Positions 1 to 7,858 are shown, numbered from the stretch's first letter. The stretch: DNA of 64,000 nucleotides from Mesorhizobium sp. STM 4661 (GCF_000359125.1 NZ_CAAF010000082.1:62001-126000); one strand, 5' to 3'. The notes: generated by a model from the sequence alone, not told the origin. Translations and numbers: made by a program.

Positions 1-1512
1 GGACAATTTGACGCCGCGGTCGCCGACATGGGCGTCGAAACCCTTGCGGTCTTCCGCATCCAGGAGCCCGGCGATGAACTCCAGCGCCTCGGCGCGGCGT
101 GCCGCCTCGATCAGCATCTCCTCGCTGGCATCGGGCCGTCCGTAGAGGATGTTCTCGCGCACCGAACGATGCAGCAGCGAGGTGTCCTGCGTGACCATGC
201 CGATCTGGGCACGCAGCGAATCCTGCGTCACCGAGGCGATTTCCTGGCCGTCGATCAGGATCTTTCCGCTTTCCAGGTCGTAGAAGCGCAGGAGAAGATT
301 GACCAGCGTCGACTTGCCGGCGCCCGAACGGCCGACGATGCCGACCTTTTCGCCCGGCTTAACCGTCAGCGACAGGCTCTCGATCACGCCCTTCTGCTTG
401 CCATAGTGGAAGCGGATGTCCTCGAAACGGATCTCGCCCTTGGTGACCGCAATGTCCTTGGCATCAGGCTTGTCTTCGACGAGGCGCGGCAGCGAGATCG
501 AACCGATGCCGTCCTGGACCGTGCCGATGTTCTCGAACAGGCCGGACATCTCCCACATGATCCATTGCGACATGCCCCACAGCCTGAGCACCAGGCCGAT
601 GACCACGGCGACGGCGCCGATCGTCACCGCCTGGCCGAGCCACAGCCACAGCGAGATCGCGGTGACCGAGAACAGGAGCAGCGAGTTGAGGATGTAGAGC
701 AGGCCGTAGAGTACCGTCACCAGCCGCATCGACCGGTAGACCGTATCTAGAAAACCGGCCATGCCTTCCCTGGCGAAGGTGGCTTCGCGGCGCGCATGCG
801 AGAACAGCTTGACTGTCTGGATGTTGGAGTAGCTGTCGACGACGCGACCGGTCATGGTCGAACGCGCATTGGCCTGCTCCTCGCCGACTTTGCCCAACCT
901 CGGTATGAAGAAGCGCAGCAGCCCGATATAGCCGATGAGCCAGACGACCAGCGGCGCCGCGAGCCGCCAGTCGGCCGAACCGACGATGAACAGAATGCCG
1001 AGGAAATAGACGATGATGTAGTTGAGTACGTCGATCAGCTTGATGACGCATTCGCGCACGGCGAGCGCCGTCTGCATCAGCTTGGTCGCGATGCGCCCGG
1101 CAAACTCGTCCTGATAGAAGGCCATTGACTGCTTGAGCAAATAGCGATGGACCTGCCAGCGAATGCGCATCGGGTAGTTGCCCATCAGCGTCTGCTGGTT
1201 GATGAGCGAATGGAACCAGACCGTCGCCGGCAGGGCGAAGACCACGATGAAGGCCATGCCGGCGAGCTTCCAGCCCTCAGTCTGCAGAAAGGTTTCGCGG
1301 TTCTGCCCCGACAGCCAGTCGACGATCCGGCCGAGGAAGCCGAACATCCACACCTCGGCAAGGGCGATGGCCGTCACCAGCACCGCATCGAGAGCGATGT
1401 AGGGCCAGGCGCCACGCGTATAGTGCACGCAAAAGGCGATCAGCGTCTTCGGCGGCTCTACCGGTTCGGCGGCAGGGAACGGATCGAGCCTTTTTTCAAA
1501 CCAGCTAAACAT
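1..1512 (-). CDS. ABC transporter, fused permease and ATPase (3' end cut by window)
   Basis: The reading frame is open from an ATG at 1512 to the window edge, giving 504 residues of a half-size exporter. The N-terminal ~310 residues hold several hydrophobic segments typical of a type IV (exporter) transmembrane domain. The nucleotide-binding domain then follows with Walker A GRSGAGKST and a Q-loop region reading TQDTSLLHRSVRENI. The signature motif, Walker B and H-loop lie outside the window. In this family the protein works as a homo- or heterodimer in the inner membrane and exports lipids, peptides or drugs; the substrate cannot be told here. A GTG four codons upstream is an alternative start. 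Confidence 0.88.
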   Translation of the reverse strand, partial: MFSWFEKRLDPFPAAEPVEPPKTLIAFCVHYTRGAWPYIALDAVLVTAIALAEVWMFGFLGRIVDWLSGQNRETFLQTEGWKLAGMAFIVVFALPATVWFHSLINQQTLMGNYPMRIRWQVHRYLLKQSMAFYQDEFAGRIATKLMQTALAVRECVIKLIDVLNYIIVYFLGILFIVGSADWRLAAPLVVWLIGYIGLLRFFIPRLGKVGEEQANARSTMTGRVVDSYSNIQTVKLFSHARREATFAREGMAGFLDTVYRSMRLVTVLYGLLYILNSLLLFSVTAISLWLWLGQAVTIGAVAVVIGLVLRLWGMSQWIMWEMSGLFENIGTVQDGIGSISLPRLVEDKPDAKDIAVTKGEIRFEDIRFHYGKQKGVIESLSLTVKPGEKVGIVGRSGAGKSTLVNLLLRFYDLESGKILIDGQEIASVTQDSLRAQIGMVTQDTSLLHRSVRENILYGRPDASEEMLIEAARRAEALEFIAGLLDAEDRKGFDAHVGDRGVKLS

Positions 1513-1539
1513 GGCGATGCTCACAAATCTTTCTTCCGC

Positions 1540-2148
1540 TCACGCGGCACGGGAACGGGTGAAGTCCCCGGAGCGCGTAGCGTCCCCGGAGCGCGTAGCG
1601 TCTCCAGACCGCATGGCGTTAAGGACCGACGGCTCGGAATCACCCGGGCCGTCGGTCCTGCTTCGCGCAATATAGGGTGTCGCGGACTTTTCGCCGACAG
1701 GCTCGTTTGACGATCCTGACGGCGCGGTGTCAACGACCCGGATCTTCGCGCCTGGCCGGATCAGCCTGATGATCCGGCGCACCAGCGAAGGACGGCTGCG
1801 GTCGGGCACGGCGCGCGAGAAGTCGACATCGGGCAGCATGCCGCGATGCGGACGCCGGCGCGTCTCGGCGTGGACCGCCGACGAATAGGTTTCGCCGATC
1901 AGCAGCGCCCAGGTCGCCATCTTGCGCTCGTGCAGGCTTCTTGAACCGGGTATTCTATAGGGATCGAACATTGGTCCGTCCTCCATGTGAAGATGCGATA
2001 AAAAGGGTGAAGCAAGCTCGACCGGCGGCATTCGGCCAAAGGCACGGATGGCGTCGGCGCGCATTGCGTCGGTCAGGACACGACGGTCAGCGTCGGTCCG
2101 GACACGTTCAGGTGGGGCGTCGAGCCCGTTTTGCAGTTTGAAAAACAT
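1540..2148 (-). CDS. hypothetical protein with C-terminal SGDATR repeats
   Basis: I do not recognise a family. The 202-residue frame has a middle part rich in basic residues and a C-terminus that repeats SGDATR two to three times, encoded by an 18-bp tandem repeat. Two starts are credible: the ATG at 2148, preceded by GAAGGA, and an internal ATG at 1971 preceded by a very good GGAGGA, which would give 143 residues beginning MFDPYRIPGS. The segment from MFDPYR to about residue 145 looks most like normal coding sequence. No signal peptide or membrane segment is visible. It lies 27 bp upstream of the ABC exporter gene on the same strand, so the two may be co-transcribed. Confidence 0.5.
   Translation of the reverse strand: MFFKLQNGLDAPPERVRTDADRRVLTDAMRADAIRAFGRMPPVELASPFLSHLHMEDGPMFDPYRIPGSRSLHERKMATWALLIGETYSSAVHAETRRRPHRGMLPDVDFSRAVPDRSRPSLVRRIIRLIRPGAKIRVVDTAPSGSSNEPVGEKSATPYIARSRTDGPGDSEPSVLNAMRSGDATRSGDATRSGDFTRSRAA
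1565..1618. repeat. 18-bp tandem repeat, three copies (third degenerate)
   Basis: Two perfect copies of TCCCCGGAGCGCGTAGCG lie at 1565-1582 and 1583-1600, followed by a diverged third copy to 1618. The period is a multiple of three, so it adds a six-residue unit in frame to the overlapping hypothetical gene. Copy number may vary between strains. Confidence 0.85.
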
Positions 2149-2535
2149 CGCAGGATTCCTTCGAAAGCCGAAAACTGGGTTCGGCGGGAATCGGTGCGAT
2201 CAAATCTTAAAGTGTCAGGAAAATCGTCGTACCGAAACCGCCGTGGGGCGTACAAGGCCCCGAGAGGGGTGCTGGATGTGCATATTCATCATGAATTCCC
2301 CCCTCCATCGGTTCAGGTTGACAATGAGCGGCGTATACCTGACTTCGCAGAAAATGGCCACCCGGAGGTCCAGGAATTTCCAAAACGGCGAACCCGCTGT
2401 GGCCGATCTGCCACTTATTAGCGCGCCGCGCGTCCAGTGGACGCGCAAAGGACGCTCTGACACTTTAGATTGGTGCATGGTCCTTTCCGAAAACCGAAAC
2501 CGATTTTCGGGGCCATGCACCAGAAAGACGCGGAA
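2149..2535. other. 387-bp intergenic region with inverted repeats, no gene seen
   Basis: No convincing coding sequence lies here. An 11-bp perfect inverted repeat TAAAGTGTCAG / CTGACACTTTA sits at 2208-2218 and 2457-2467, enclosing about 240 bp. Within it a short 8-bp hairpin GCGCGTCC-AGT-GGACGCGC lies at 2428-2446. The right end joins a rhizobium-type palindrome at 2471-2521. The arrangement looks like a non-coding mosaic repeat element; its boundaries are my inference. Confidence 0.55.
2471..2521. repeat. rhizobium-type intergenic palindrome
   Basis: TGGTGCATGGTC at the left end is matched by GGGGCCATGCACCA at the right, with CCGAAAACCG and CGATTTTCGG inside, so the whole 51 bp can fold into one imperfect hairpin. 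It ends 14 bp before the trmL start and would lie in its 5' leader. Related GATCATG/CGAAAACCG elements occur at 5505-5610 and 5869-5935. Confidence 0.75.
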
Positions 2536-2994
2536 ATGAACGACCGTCTCCGCATCGCCCTCTACCAGCCTGACATCGCCGGCAATACCGGAACAATCCT
2601 GCGCTTCGCCGCTTGCCTCGGGCTTGGCGTCGATATCATCGAACCGGCGGGCTTCCCACTCTCCGACCGCTCGCTGAAACGGGCCGGCATGGACTATCTC
2701 GAAATGGCGCGGCTTTCCCGGCATGTCGACTGGCACGCCTTCGAAGACTGGCGCCGAAGCGAAGCGCGGCGGCTGGTGCTGCTGTCGACCAAAGCCGCGC
2801 CCGCCTACACCGATTTCGCCTTCGCCGCCGGCGACATACTGCTGTTCGGCCGCGAATCCGCAGGCGTGCCGGATCCTGTCCACGAGGCGGCTGACGCGCG
2901 ATTGACGATCCCGATGCAGCCCGGCGCGCGCAGTATCAATGTCGCGCTTTCCGTCGCCATGGTGGCCGGCGAAGCGATCCGGCAGCTCCGATAG
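2536..2994 (+). CDS. trmL: tRNA (cytidine(34)-2'-O)-methyltransferase TrmL
   Basis: The 152-residue product is a minimal SPOUT methyltransferase. It has the family's N-terminal motif YQPDIAGNTGTILRFAACLG, the middle motif LLFGRESAGVP, and the C-terminal knot motif IPMQPGARSINVALSVAM that binds S-adenosylmethionine. In characterised members it 2'-O-methylates the wobble nucleotide of tRNA-Leu isoacceptors in the cytoplasm as a homodimer. Length fits TrmL (about 155 residues) rather than the longer SpoU enzymes. The frame is open upstream to 2470, but that part reads through an intergenic palindrome, so the ATG at 2536 (or 2515) is preferred. Confidence 0.92.
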   Translation: MNDRLRIALYQPDIAGNTGTILRFAACLGLGVDIIEPAGFPLSDRSLKRAGMDYLEMARLSRHVDWHAFEDWRRSEARRLVLLSTKAAPAYTDFAFAAGDILLFGRESAGVPDPVHEAADARLTIPMQPGARSINVALSVAMVAGEAIRQLR

Positions 2995-3075
2995 GATGCG
3001 CACGCCGTCGGCGATGACGGCATCCTTCTCGCTGAGAACTGCGCCCTCTCTTGTCATTTTCACCCAGGCGCACAT
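2995..3075 (-). pseudogene. possible 5' remnant of a SoxR-controlled gene
   Basis: A leftward ATG at 3075 has an excellent ribosome binding site (GGGAGAAGG, about 2 nt before the ATG by its last base) and begins MCAWVKMTREGAVLSEKDAV. After about 27 codons the frame runs antisense into trmL and stops looking like protein. Together with the soxbox promoter just upstream this suggests the start of a lost gene. It could equally be chance. Confidence 0.3.
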
Positions 3076-3109
3076 CGCCTTCTCCCGCGGTTTGCATAGC
3101 CAGGGTTTC

Positions 3110-3139
3110 TTGGTTACAAGCTCAACTTAACTTGAGGTC
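3110..3139 (-). promoter_or_regulatory. SoxR operator (soxbox) in a leftward SoxR-type promoter
   Basis: GCTCAACTTAACTTGAGG at 3120-3137 matches the enterobacterial soxbox CCTCAAGTTAACTTGAGG at 16 of 18 positions. Read on the minus strand, the site sits between TTGACC (-35) and TAACCA, with a 19-bp spacer like the over-long spacers that SoxR untwists. The -10 match is poor. The site lies 19 bp before the soxR ATG, so it could also mediate autoregulation. Confidence 0.72.
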
Positions 3140-3155
3140 AAGCGGAAAAATTCGA

Positions 3156-3602
3156 ATGGCTCCGGTGACGGAATTGACGGTCGGTCAGGTGGCGGCGCGC
3201 AGCGGGGTGGCAGTATCGGCGCTGCATTTCTACGAAGCGCGCGGGCTGATCCGCAGCCACCGCACATCAGGCAACCAGCGGCGCTACGGCCGCGACGTGC
3301 TGCGGCGGGTGGCGATCATCAGGATCGCGCAGGAGGTTGGCATCTCGCTGGCCGAGATTGGTGCCGCGCTTCAATCGCTGCCCGAAGGCCGCACGCCGAC
3401 GCGCGAGGATTGGAATCTGCTTTCAACGGCTTGGCGCGACGGGCTCGATCAGAAGATTAGCCAGCTGAAGAAGCTGCGCGACGGGCTGACCGACTGCATC
3501 GGCTGCGGCTGCATGTCGATCGACAAATGCCCGCTGAGGAACAAGGGGGACCGGTTGGCAAGGGAAGGAACAGGGGCGAGGCGGTTGTTGGTCGAGCGCT
3601 AA
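3156..3602 (+). CDS. soxR: redox-sensitive transcriptional activator SoxR
   Basis: A 148-residue MerR-family regulator. The winged helix-turn-helix lies at residues ~7-75 (LTVGQVAARSGVAVSALHFY), followed by a dimerisation helix and the four cysteines Cys114, Cys117, Cys119 and Cys125, spaced exactly as in E. coli SoxR (CIGCGC...C) to hold a [2Fe-2S] cluster. Oxidation of the cluster by redox-cycling compounds switches the bound dimer to an activator. The start is placed at the ATG at 3156 because upstream codons would cover the soxbox. No soxS is near, as expected outside enterics, where SoxR controls efflux or detoxification genes directly. Its 3' end overlaps the convergent small gene by 4 bp. 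Confidence 0.93.
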   Translation: MAPVTELTVGQVAARSGVAVSALHFYEARGLIRSHRTSGNQRRYGRDVLRRVAIIRIAQEVGISLAEIGAALQSLPEGRTPTREDWNLLSTAWRDGLDQKISQLKKLRDGLTDCIGCGCMSIDKCPLRNKGDRLAREGTGARRLLVER

Positions 3603-3856
3603 TCCGCAGCCGGCAGCCGCCGGATGGTGAATTCGATGACGTCGCCAGGTCGTTCGAACCAGCTTTCGATCTCGGTCCAATAGGCCTGCTTGGGAAAGCG
3701 CTCGAACCACTCCTTCGCCTTGAGGCGCGCATCGGAGCGCGGCAGGACGAAGGTCTCGCGCAGGAAGCCGTCGCGTGGCATGCGCTCGCGCTCGGCGCGC
3801 GAACGATCGAGCCTTTTCTTCAAGCCATCCAGCGGCGGTCTTGCCGGGGTGCGCAT
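3599..3856 (-). CDS. conserved small protein of unknown function
   Basis: An 85-residue, highly charged protein without signal peptide or membrane segment. The C-terminal half (WFERFPKQAYWTEIESWFER) is aromatic-rich and ends in a possible beta strand, VIEFTIRRL. I do not recognise a named domain but similar short proteins are, from memory, common in Rhizobiales. It is convergent with soxR and overlaps it by 4 bp; it diverges from hemF. Codon use is normal for the window, which supports a real gene. Confidence 0.6.
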   Translation of the reverse strand: MRTPARPPLDGLKKRLDRSRAERERMPRDGFLRETFVLPRSDARLKAKEWFERFPKQAYWTEIESWFERPGDVIEFTIRRLPAAD

Positions 3857-3967
3857 GAAAGAACTCCTAGGGCCTTAACCAGATGACACTTGACCCTTGC
3901 CCCTAAGAGATTAGGGATCGCGCCCGGAAAAGACGAGTCATTTGTCGGCTGCAACTGGAGACAGCAT

Positions 3968-4882
3968 TTGGAACGACCTGAAATACCCGTGGGGCTGCCC
4001 GCCGACATCGAACAGAAGAAAATGAAGGCCAGGCTTTGGTTCGAGACGCTGCGCGAACGCATCTGCGCCGCCTTCGAGCAGATCGAGCAGGATCTTCAGG
4101 GACCGCTGGCCTCATGGTCGCCTGGCCGCTTCGCGAAGACGCCGTGGGAGCGCGACGAAGGCCGCGGCGGTGGCGGCACCATGTCGATGATGCATGGCCG
4201 TGTCTTCGAGAAGGTCGGCGTCCACACCTCGACCGTCCATGGCGAGTTCTCGCCGGAATTCAGGAAGCAGATGCCGGGCGCCGAGGAAGACCCCAGCTTC
4301 TGGGCGAGCGGCATTTCACTCATCGCCCATCCCTGGAACCCCAACGTGCCCGCCGTGCACATGAACACGCGCATGGTCGTCACCTCGCGCCAATGGTTCG
4401 GCGGCGGCGCCGACCTGACGCCGGTGCTCGACCGCCGCCGCGTCCAGGACGATCCCGACACGCTTGCCTTCCACCGGGCCATGCAATTCGCCTGCGAGAA
4501 GAACGCCGGCGTCGCCGACCATGTGAAATTCAAGGCCTGGTGCGACGAGTATTTCTACCTGCCGCACCGCAACGAGCCCCGCGGCACCGGCGGCATCTTC
4601 TTCGATTGGCTGCATTCGGACGAGGACAAAGGCGGCTGGAACGCCGATTTTAACTTCGTCCAGGATGTCGGACGATCTTTTCTCGTCGTCTACGGACATC
4701 TCGTGCGGGCCAACTTCAACGACAACTGGACCGACGGCGACCGCGACGAGCAGCTCATTCGCCGTGGCCGCTACGTCGAATTCAACTTGCTTCACGATCG
4801 TGGCACCATCTTCGGACTGAAGACCGGCGGCAATGTCGCCGCGATCCTGTCCAGCCTGCCGCCGGAAGTAAGATGGCCGTAA
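3968..4882 (+). CDS. hemF: oxygen-dependent coproporphyrinogen III oxidase
   Basis: HemF converts coproporphyrinogen III to protoporphyrinogen IX with two oxidative decarboxylations in haem synthesis. The 304-residue length fits the family (~300). Family motifs are visible: SMMHGRVFEKVGVHTSTVHG near the N-terminus, FGGGADLTPVL, the conserved CDEYFYLPHRNEPRGTGGIF, and YVEFNLLHDRGTIFGL at the end. I start it at a TTG (3968), because GGAG at 3957-3960 gives ideal spacing and the protein then begins ERPEIPVGLPADIE like its relatives. An ATG at 3890 in the same frame is the alternative and would add 26 residues with no family match. Confidence 0.93.
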   Translation: MERPEIPVGLPADIEQKKMKARLWFETLRERICAAFEQIEQDLQGPLASWSPGRFAKTPWERDEGRGGGGTMSMMHGRVFEKVGVHTSTVHGEFSPEFRKQMPGAEEDPSFWASGISLIAHPWNPNVPAVHMNTRMVVTSRQWFGGGADLTPVLDRRRVQDDPDTLAFHRAMQFACEKNAGVADHVKFKAWCDEYFYLPHRNEPRGTGGIFFDWLHSDEDKGGWNADFNFVQDVGRSFLVVYGHLVRANFNDNWTDGDRDEQLIRRGRYVEFNLLHDRGTIFGLKTGGNVAAILSSLPPEVRWP

Positions 4883-5131
4883 AATAATGGTGAGCGGGGC
4901 GTGAACCGCATTCACGTCCCAATCGCCTGATTTTGGCGGGGAATGTGGCGTGAAGAATATCTTTTTCGTCTAATACACAATTGAAACAATTGGATTATTT
5001 GTCGTTTCCGGGCCGGGAAACGCCGGCGGTTCTCTCCTCCTCTGGAACCGCGACCCGACGCGACCGGACGGCCCATGATTGAGTGGGGCACCTGCCCAAA
5101 CGGGTGCCCTCATTTTCCAGGAGAGCATGCC
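4883..5131. other. intergenic region with two hairpins
   Basis: Directly after hemF an imperfect stem (GGGGCGTGAA / TTCACGTCCC, about 4895-4920) may be a weak terminator; it lacks a T-run. A second perfect 7-bp stem GGGCACC / GGTGCCC at 5086-5092 and 5103-5109 lies just before the ribosome binding site of the DUF1344 gene. No gene is seen. Confidence 0.5.
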
Positions 5132-5392
5132 ATGCGCAAGCTTATTATGACGGCTGCGGCTGCCGCCGTTCTCGCCTCTGGTGGGGCCGCGTTCGCCGCG
5201 GTCAAACACACCACGGGCACGGTCAAAACCTATGATGGAACGGCCATGAGCCTTGTTCTGGATGACGGAGCTACCTTTACGCTGCCCAAGACCTTCAAGG
5301 ATCCTGGCCTGAAGGCCGGCGAAAAGGTCCGCGTTTCCTGGGACATGAGCGGCAAGAACAAAATTGCCGAGGCAGTCAAGATCGTGAAGTGA
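5132..5392 (+). CDS. DUF1344 family exported small protein
   Basis: An 86-residue precursor. The N-terminus MRKLIMTAAAAAVLASGGAA followed by AFAA is a standard Sec signal peptide, leaving a mature domain of ~63 residues with alternating beta strands (TGTVKTYDGTAMSLVLDDGA, FTLPKTF). This matches the DUF1344 family of small periplasmic proteins known mainly in Rhizobiales; its role is unknown. AGGAGA stands 8 nt before the ATG at 5132, which decides the start over the longer frame from 5075. It is followed by a strong terminator, so it is a single-gene transcript. Confidence 0.85.
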   Translation: MRKLIMTAAAAAVLASGGAAFAAVKHTTGTVKTYDGTAMSLVLDDGATFTLPKTFKDPGLKAGEKVRVSWDMSGKNKIAEAVKIVK

Positions 5393-5444
5393 TAGCCTGC
5401 CCGCTGGAGCAAGACACAGTCTTGTCTCCGAGGTAGCGTAGGAG

Positions 5445-5471
5445 GGCGGAGCAGCGATGCTCCGCCTTTTT
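5445..5471 (+). terminator. rho-independent terminator of the DUF1344 gene
   Basis: A perfect 9-bp stem GGCGGAGCA / TGCTCCGCC with a GCGA tetraloop is followed by TTTTT. It is the strongest intrinsic terminator in this part of the window. Confidence 0.93.
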
Positions 5472-5504
5472 GGCCTCCCGCGCATGCCCCCGAACCACAG
5501 GTTC

Positions 5505-5610
5505 GGAAAGGATCATGCGCAGATGAGGTCCAACGCAACCAAAACCATTCGATTGTGTTATGTTTGCTCGCCACCCGAGGACCGAAATCGGTCTTCGAAA
5601 GGATCATGCA
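5505..5610. repeat. fragments of rhizobium-type palindromes
   Basis: Two pieces of the same element family are seen: GGTTCGGAAAGGATCATGCG near 5510 and ACCGAAATCGGTCTTCGAAA then GGATCATGCA near 5581-5608. They lie between the DUF1344 terminator and the DUF1059 gene, in the likely leader of the latter. Confidence 0.55.
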
Positions 5611-5682
5611 CTGCTCAAAGGTGCTGGGGCTTTCCGTGCCCAGAGCGAATGCGCGGTGCTCCAAGGAGGAAGGAAAAATCCA

Positions 5683-5868
5683 ATGAAGGAATTTCAATGC
5701 GGGTCGCTCGTTCCCGGCTGCGACTGGCACACGCGCGCCGATGAGGAAGCCGAAGTCATGCGCCGCGCCGTCGAGCATATTCGCGAGACGCATGGCGAAA
5801 CGGTTATCCGCGAGACGATGATCGAGGCGATCCGTTCGCGCATCCAGAAGGTCCGCGACGCGGCCTAG
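5683..5868 (+). CDS. DUF1059 domain protein
   Basis: A 61-residue cytoplasmic protein. The start MKEFQCGSLVPGCDW, with two cysteines and the pattern CGSLVPGC, followed by an acidic helix and HIRETHGE, is characteristic of the DUF1059 family of very small proteins of unknown function. AAGGAGGA lies ~11 nt before the ATG at 5683. It stands alone, bracketed by intergenic palindromes on both sides. Confidence 0.85.
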   Translation: MKEFQCGSLVPGCDWHTRADEEAEVMRRAVEHIRETHGETVIRETMIEAIRSRIQKVRDAA

Positions 5869-5935
5869 ACCATGATCCCGAACCGAAGGCCAGCGTAGCA
5901 AAAAGTGGGAACCGGTTTTCGGATAAGATCATGGT
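5869..5935. repeat. rhizobium-type palindrome (ACCATGATC ... GATCATGGT)
   Basis: Perfect 9-bp ends ACCATGATC (5869-5877) and GATCATGGT (5927-5935) enclose AAAAAGTGGGAACCGGTTTT, the core of the RIME-like repeats scattered through rhizobial genomes. It overlaps the last base position of the DUF1059 stop region and probably forms the end of that transcript. Confidence 0.85.
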
Positions 5936-5947
5936 TAGAAGGGATAA

Positions 5948-7216
5948 CTAAATCTCAAGCGCCTCAGCGGCGCGCTTCAGCAGCGCGCCGCGGTCGAGCG
6001 CAAAGCCGGATTCGATCCATTCCTTTTCGAGGTTTTTCAAGGTTTCGCCGAGTTTCGGTCCCGGCGACGCGCCAAGCGTCGTCAGATCGGCGCCCTTGAG
6101 CGGAAAGTCTGGCTTTTGCCATTTTCCGGCGTAGGCAAGCAGGCGCGAAAAGCCACCGGCTTCGAGCAGCGCGTCATTGTCCTCTACCGCACGCACCCTC
6201 GCGGAAGCGAGCGACAGCCGCAGACGGTCGACGAAACCTTGACGGTCACCACGGTAGAGTTTCTTGGCGAGCTCCGCTTCGCTGATCTTCGGCTCGACGG
6301 CGCCCGTCAGTGCCCAGTGGCGCATGCGCTCCGCCTCGCTGCCGGAGAATTTCAGCCGCTCGGCGAGCGTCTTCATGCGCTGGGCGTCCGGCGGCACGAT
6401 CGCTTCCAGCCTGAGCAGCGGGTCCGGCGCCCAGCCCAGATCCTTCTCGGCCCTGGTCAGCCCGTGAATGGCGTCGATGCCCCATTTCTCGCTTTCCGGC
6501 ACGACGCTGGTGAGCACGCTGGCCTGGCGCATCCACAGCAAGGCGCGCGATGGATCCGGCGCCGACAGGAGCTTCTTCAGTTCGGACCAGACGCGCTCGG
6601 CCGACAGTTGGCCGAGCCCGTCCTTCAGCCGGGCGCAGGCCTTCAGCCCTTCGGCATCCGGCCGGCCGTCGCCATACCAAGCGAAGAAGCGGAAGAAGCG
6701 CAGGATACGCAGATAGTCCTCGCGGATGCGGGCTTCCGGATCGCCGATGAAGCGCAACCGCCGCGCCTCAATGTCGGCAATGCCGCCGACCAGGTCGATA
6801 ACCGTGCCGTCGGCTTCGACATAGAGCGCGTTGATGGTGAAATCGCGCCGCTCCGCGTCGGCCTTCCAGTCGCGCCCGAACGAAACCTTGGCGTGCCGCC
6901 CGTCGGTCTCGATGTCCGCGCGCAAAGTGGTGACTTCATACGGCTTCCCACCGGCAACGACCGTTATGGTGCCGTACTCGATGCCGGTCGGCACCGCCTT
7001 GAAGCCCGCCGCTTCGGCCCGGCGGATGGTATCGGCCGGCAGGCAAGTGGTGGCGATGTCGATGTCGGCGGCCGGCTGGCCGATGAGCGTGTTGCGCACC
7101 GCGCCGCCAGCGACACGTGCCTCCTCGCCATGATCCGCAAGTACTGCGAGCAGGCACTGCAGGTGCTTATCGCCGAGCCACTCGGCCCTGCCCGTGAGCG
7201 ACACGCGGCTGCTCAC
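5948..7216 (-). CDS. CCA tRNA nucleotidyltransferase / poly(A) polymerase family
   Basis: A 422-residue class II nucleotidyltransferase. The head domain shows VAGGAVRNTL (~35-44), the catalytic pair in DIDIATT, the template motif ERRDFTINALY, and the neck sequence EDYLRILRFFRF. Alphaproteobacterial proteins of this type add or repair the 3' CCA end of tRNA; a poly(A) polymerase role cannot be excluded by sequence. It starts at a GTG whose last bases overlap the stop of the upstream Nudix gene (GTGA), indicating translational coupling. The gene closes a three-gene minus-strand operon with the Nudix and DUF1285 genes. Confidence 0.92.
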   Translation of the reverse strand: MSSRVSLTGRAEWLGDKHLQCLLAVLADHGEEARVAGGAVRNTLIGQPAADIDIATTCLPADTIRRAEAAGFKAVPTGIEYGTITVVAGGKPYEVTTLRADIETDGRHAKVSFGRDWKADAERRDFTINALYVEADGTVIDLVGGIADIEARRLRFIGDPEARIREDYLRILRFFRFFAWYGDGRPDAEGLKACARLKDGLGQLSAERVWSELKKLLSAPDPSRALLWMRQASVLTSVVPESEKWGIDAIHGLTRAEKDLGWAPDPLLRLEAIVPPDAQRMKTLAERLKFSGSEAERMRHWALTGAVEPKISEAELAKKLYRGDRQGFVDRLRLSLASARVRAVEDNDALLEAGGFSRLLAYAGKWQKPDFPLKGADLTTLGASPGPKLGETLKNLEKEWIESGFALDRGALLKRAAEALEI

Positions 7217-7848
7217 GTATAGAGCCTCTCATAGAGCGTGCGGATGATGCCGGCGGTGACGCCCCAGATGCGTTGGCCGCCATAGGGCATCTCGTAGAAG
7301 AACCATTCGAGATCGTTCCACATGCGGCTGTCCCTGGTGTGGTTGGCCGGCTCCATCAGGAAGCGCAGTGGCACTTCGAAGGCGGCGTCGACCTCGTCGG
7401 CATTGAGCATCAGTGAAAAGCCGGGCCGCACTATTCCCAGCACCGGGGCGATGCGATAACCGCTGCCGGCGACATAATCCGGCAAGCGGCCGACGATCTC
7501 GATGCGGTCCTGGCCGAGCCCGATCTCCTCGAATGTCTCGCGCAGGGCCGCCGCTTCGGGTGTGGGATCGGTCGCATCGATCGTGCCGCCGGGAAACGCC
7601 ACCTGCCCCGAATGATTGCGCAGCTTCTCGGCGCGCTTGGTCAAAAGGACCGTGGCGTCGCGACCGTGATCGACCACCGGGATCAGCACGGCGGCATCGC
7701 GCAGCGTTTTCACGAGCTTCATCCTGGGATGACCGGGGTTGAAGCAATGGTCGCCGAAATCGTCGCCGGCATGGGCTTGCGGCTGTGCCGCGACGCGGGC
7801 GCGAAAATCCTCGGCTGAAAAGGGCGTGGGCGTCACCTGGTCCATCAT
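7213..7848 (-). CDS. Nudix hydrolase, CoA pyrophosphatase type
   Basis: A 211-residue protein with a complete Nudix box, GGTIDATDPTPEAAALRETF followed by EEIGL, where the glutamates bind the metal. The flanking text (RAEKLRNHSGQVAFPGG) is typical of the NudL/CoAse subgroup that cleaves coenzyme A and its esters to 4'-phosphopantetheine and adenosine 3',5'-bisphosphate. It sits between a DUF1285 gene and the CCA-transferase gene, with 10 bp and a 4-bp overlap respectively, the usual rhizobial order. Two adjacent ATGs at 7848 and 7845 are equally good starts. Confidence 0.9.
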   Translation of the reverse strand: MMDQVTPTPFSAEDFRARVAAQPQAHAGDDFGDHCFNPGHPRMKLVKTLRDAAVLIPVVDHGRDATVLLTKRAEKLRNHSGQVAFPGGTIDATDPTPEAAALRETFEEIGLGQDRIEIVGRLPDYVAGSGYRIAPVLGIVRPGFSLMLNADEVDAAFEVPLRFLMEPANHTRDSRMWNDLEWFFYEMPYGGQRIWGVTAGIIRTLYERLYT

Positions 7849-7858
7849 GTGTTGTCCG

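Noticed and set aside
1565..1618. possible CRISPR-like repeats
   Set aside because: Copies are directly adjacent without spacers and in frame with a gene; no cas genes are in the window.
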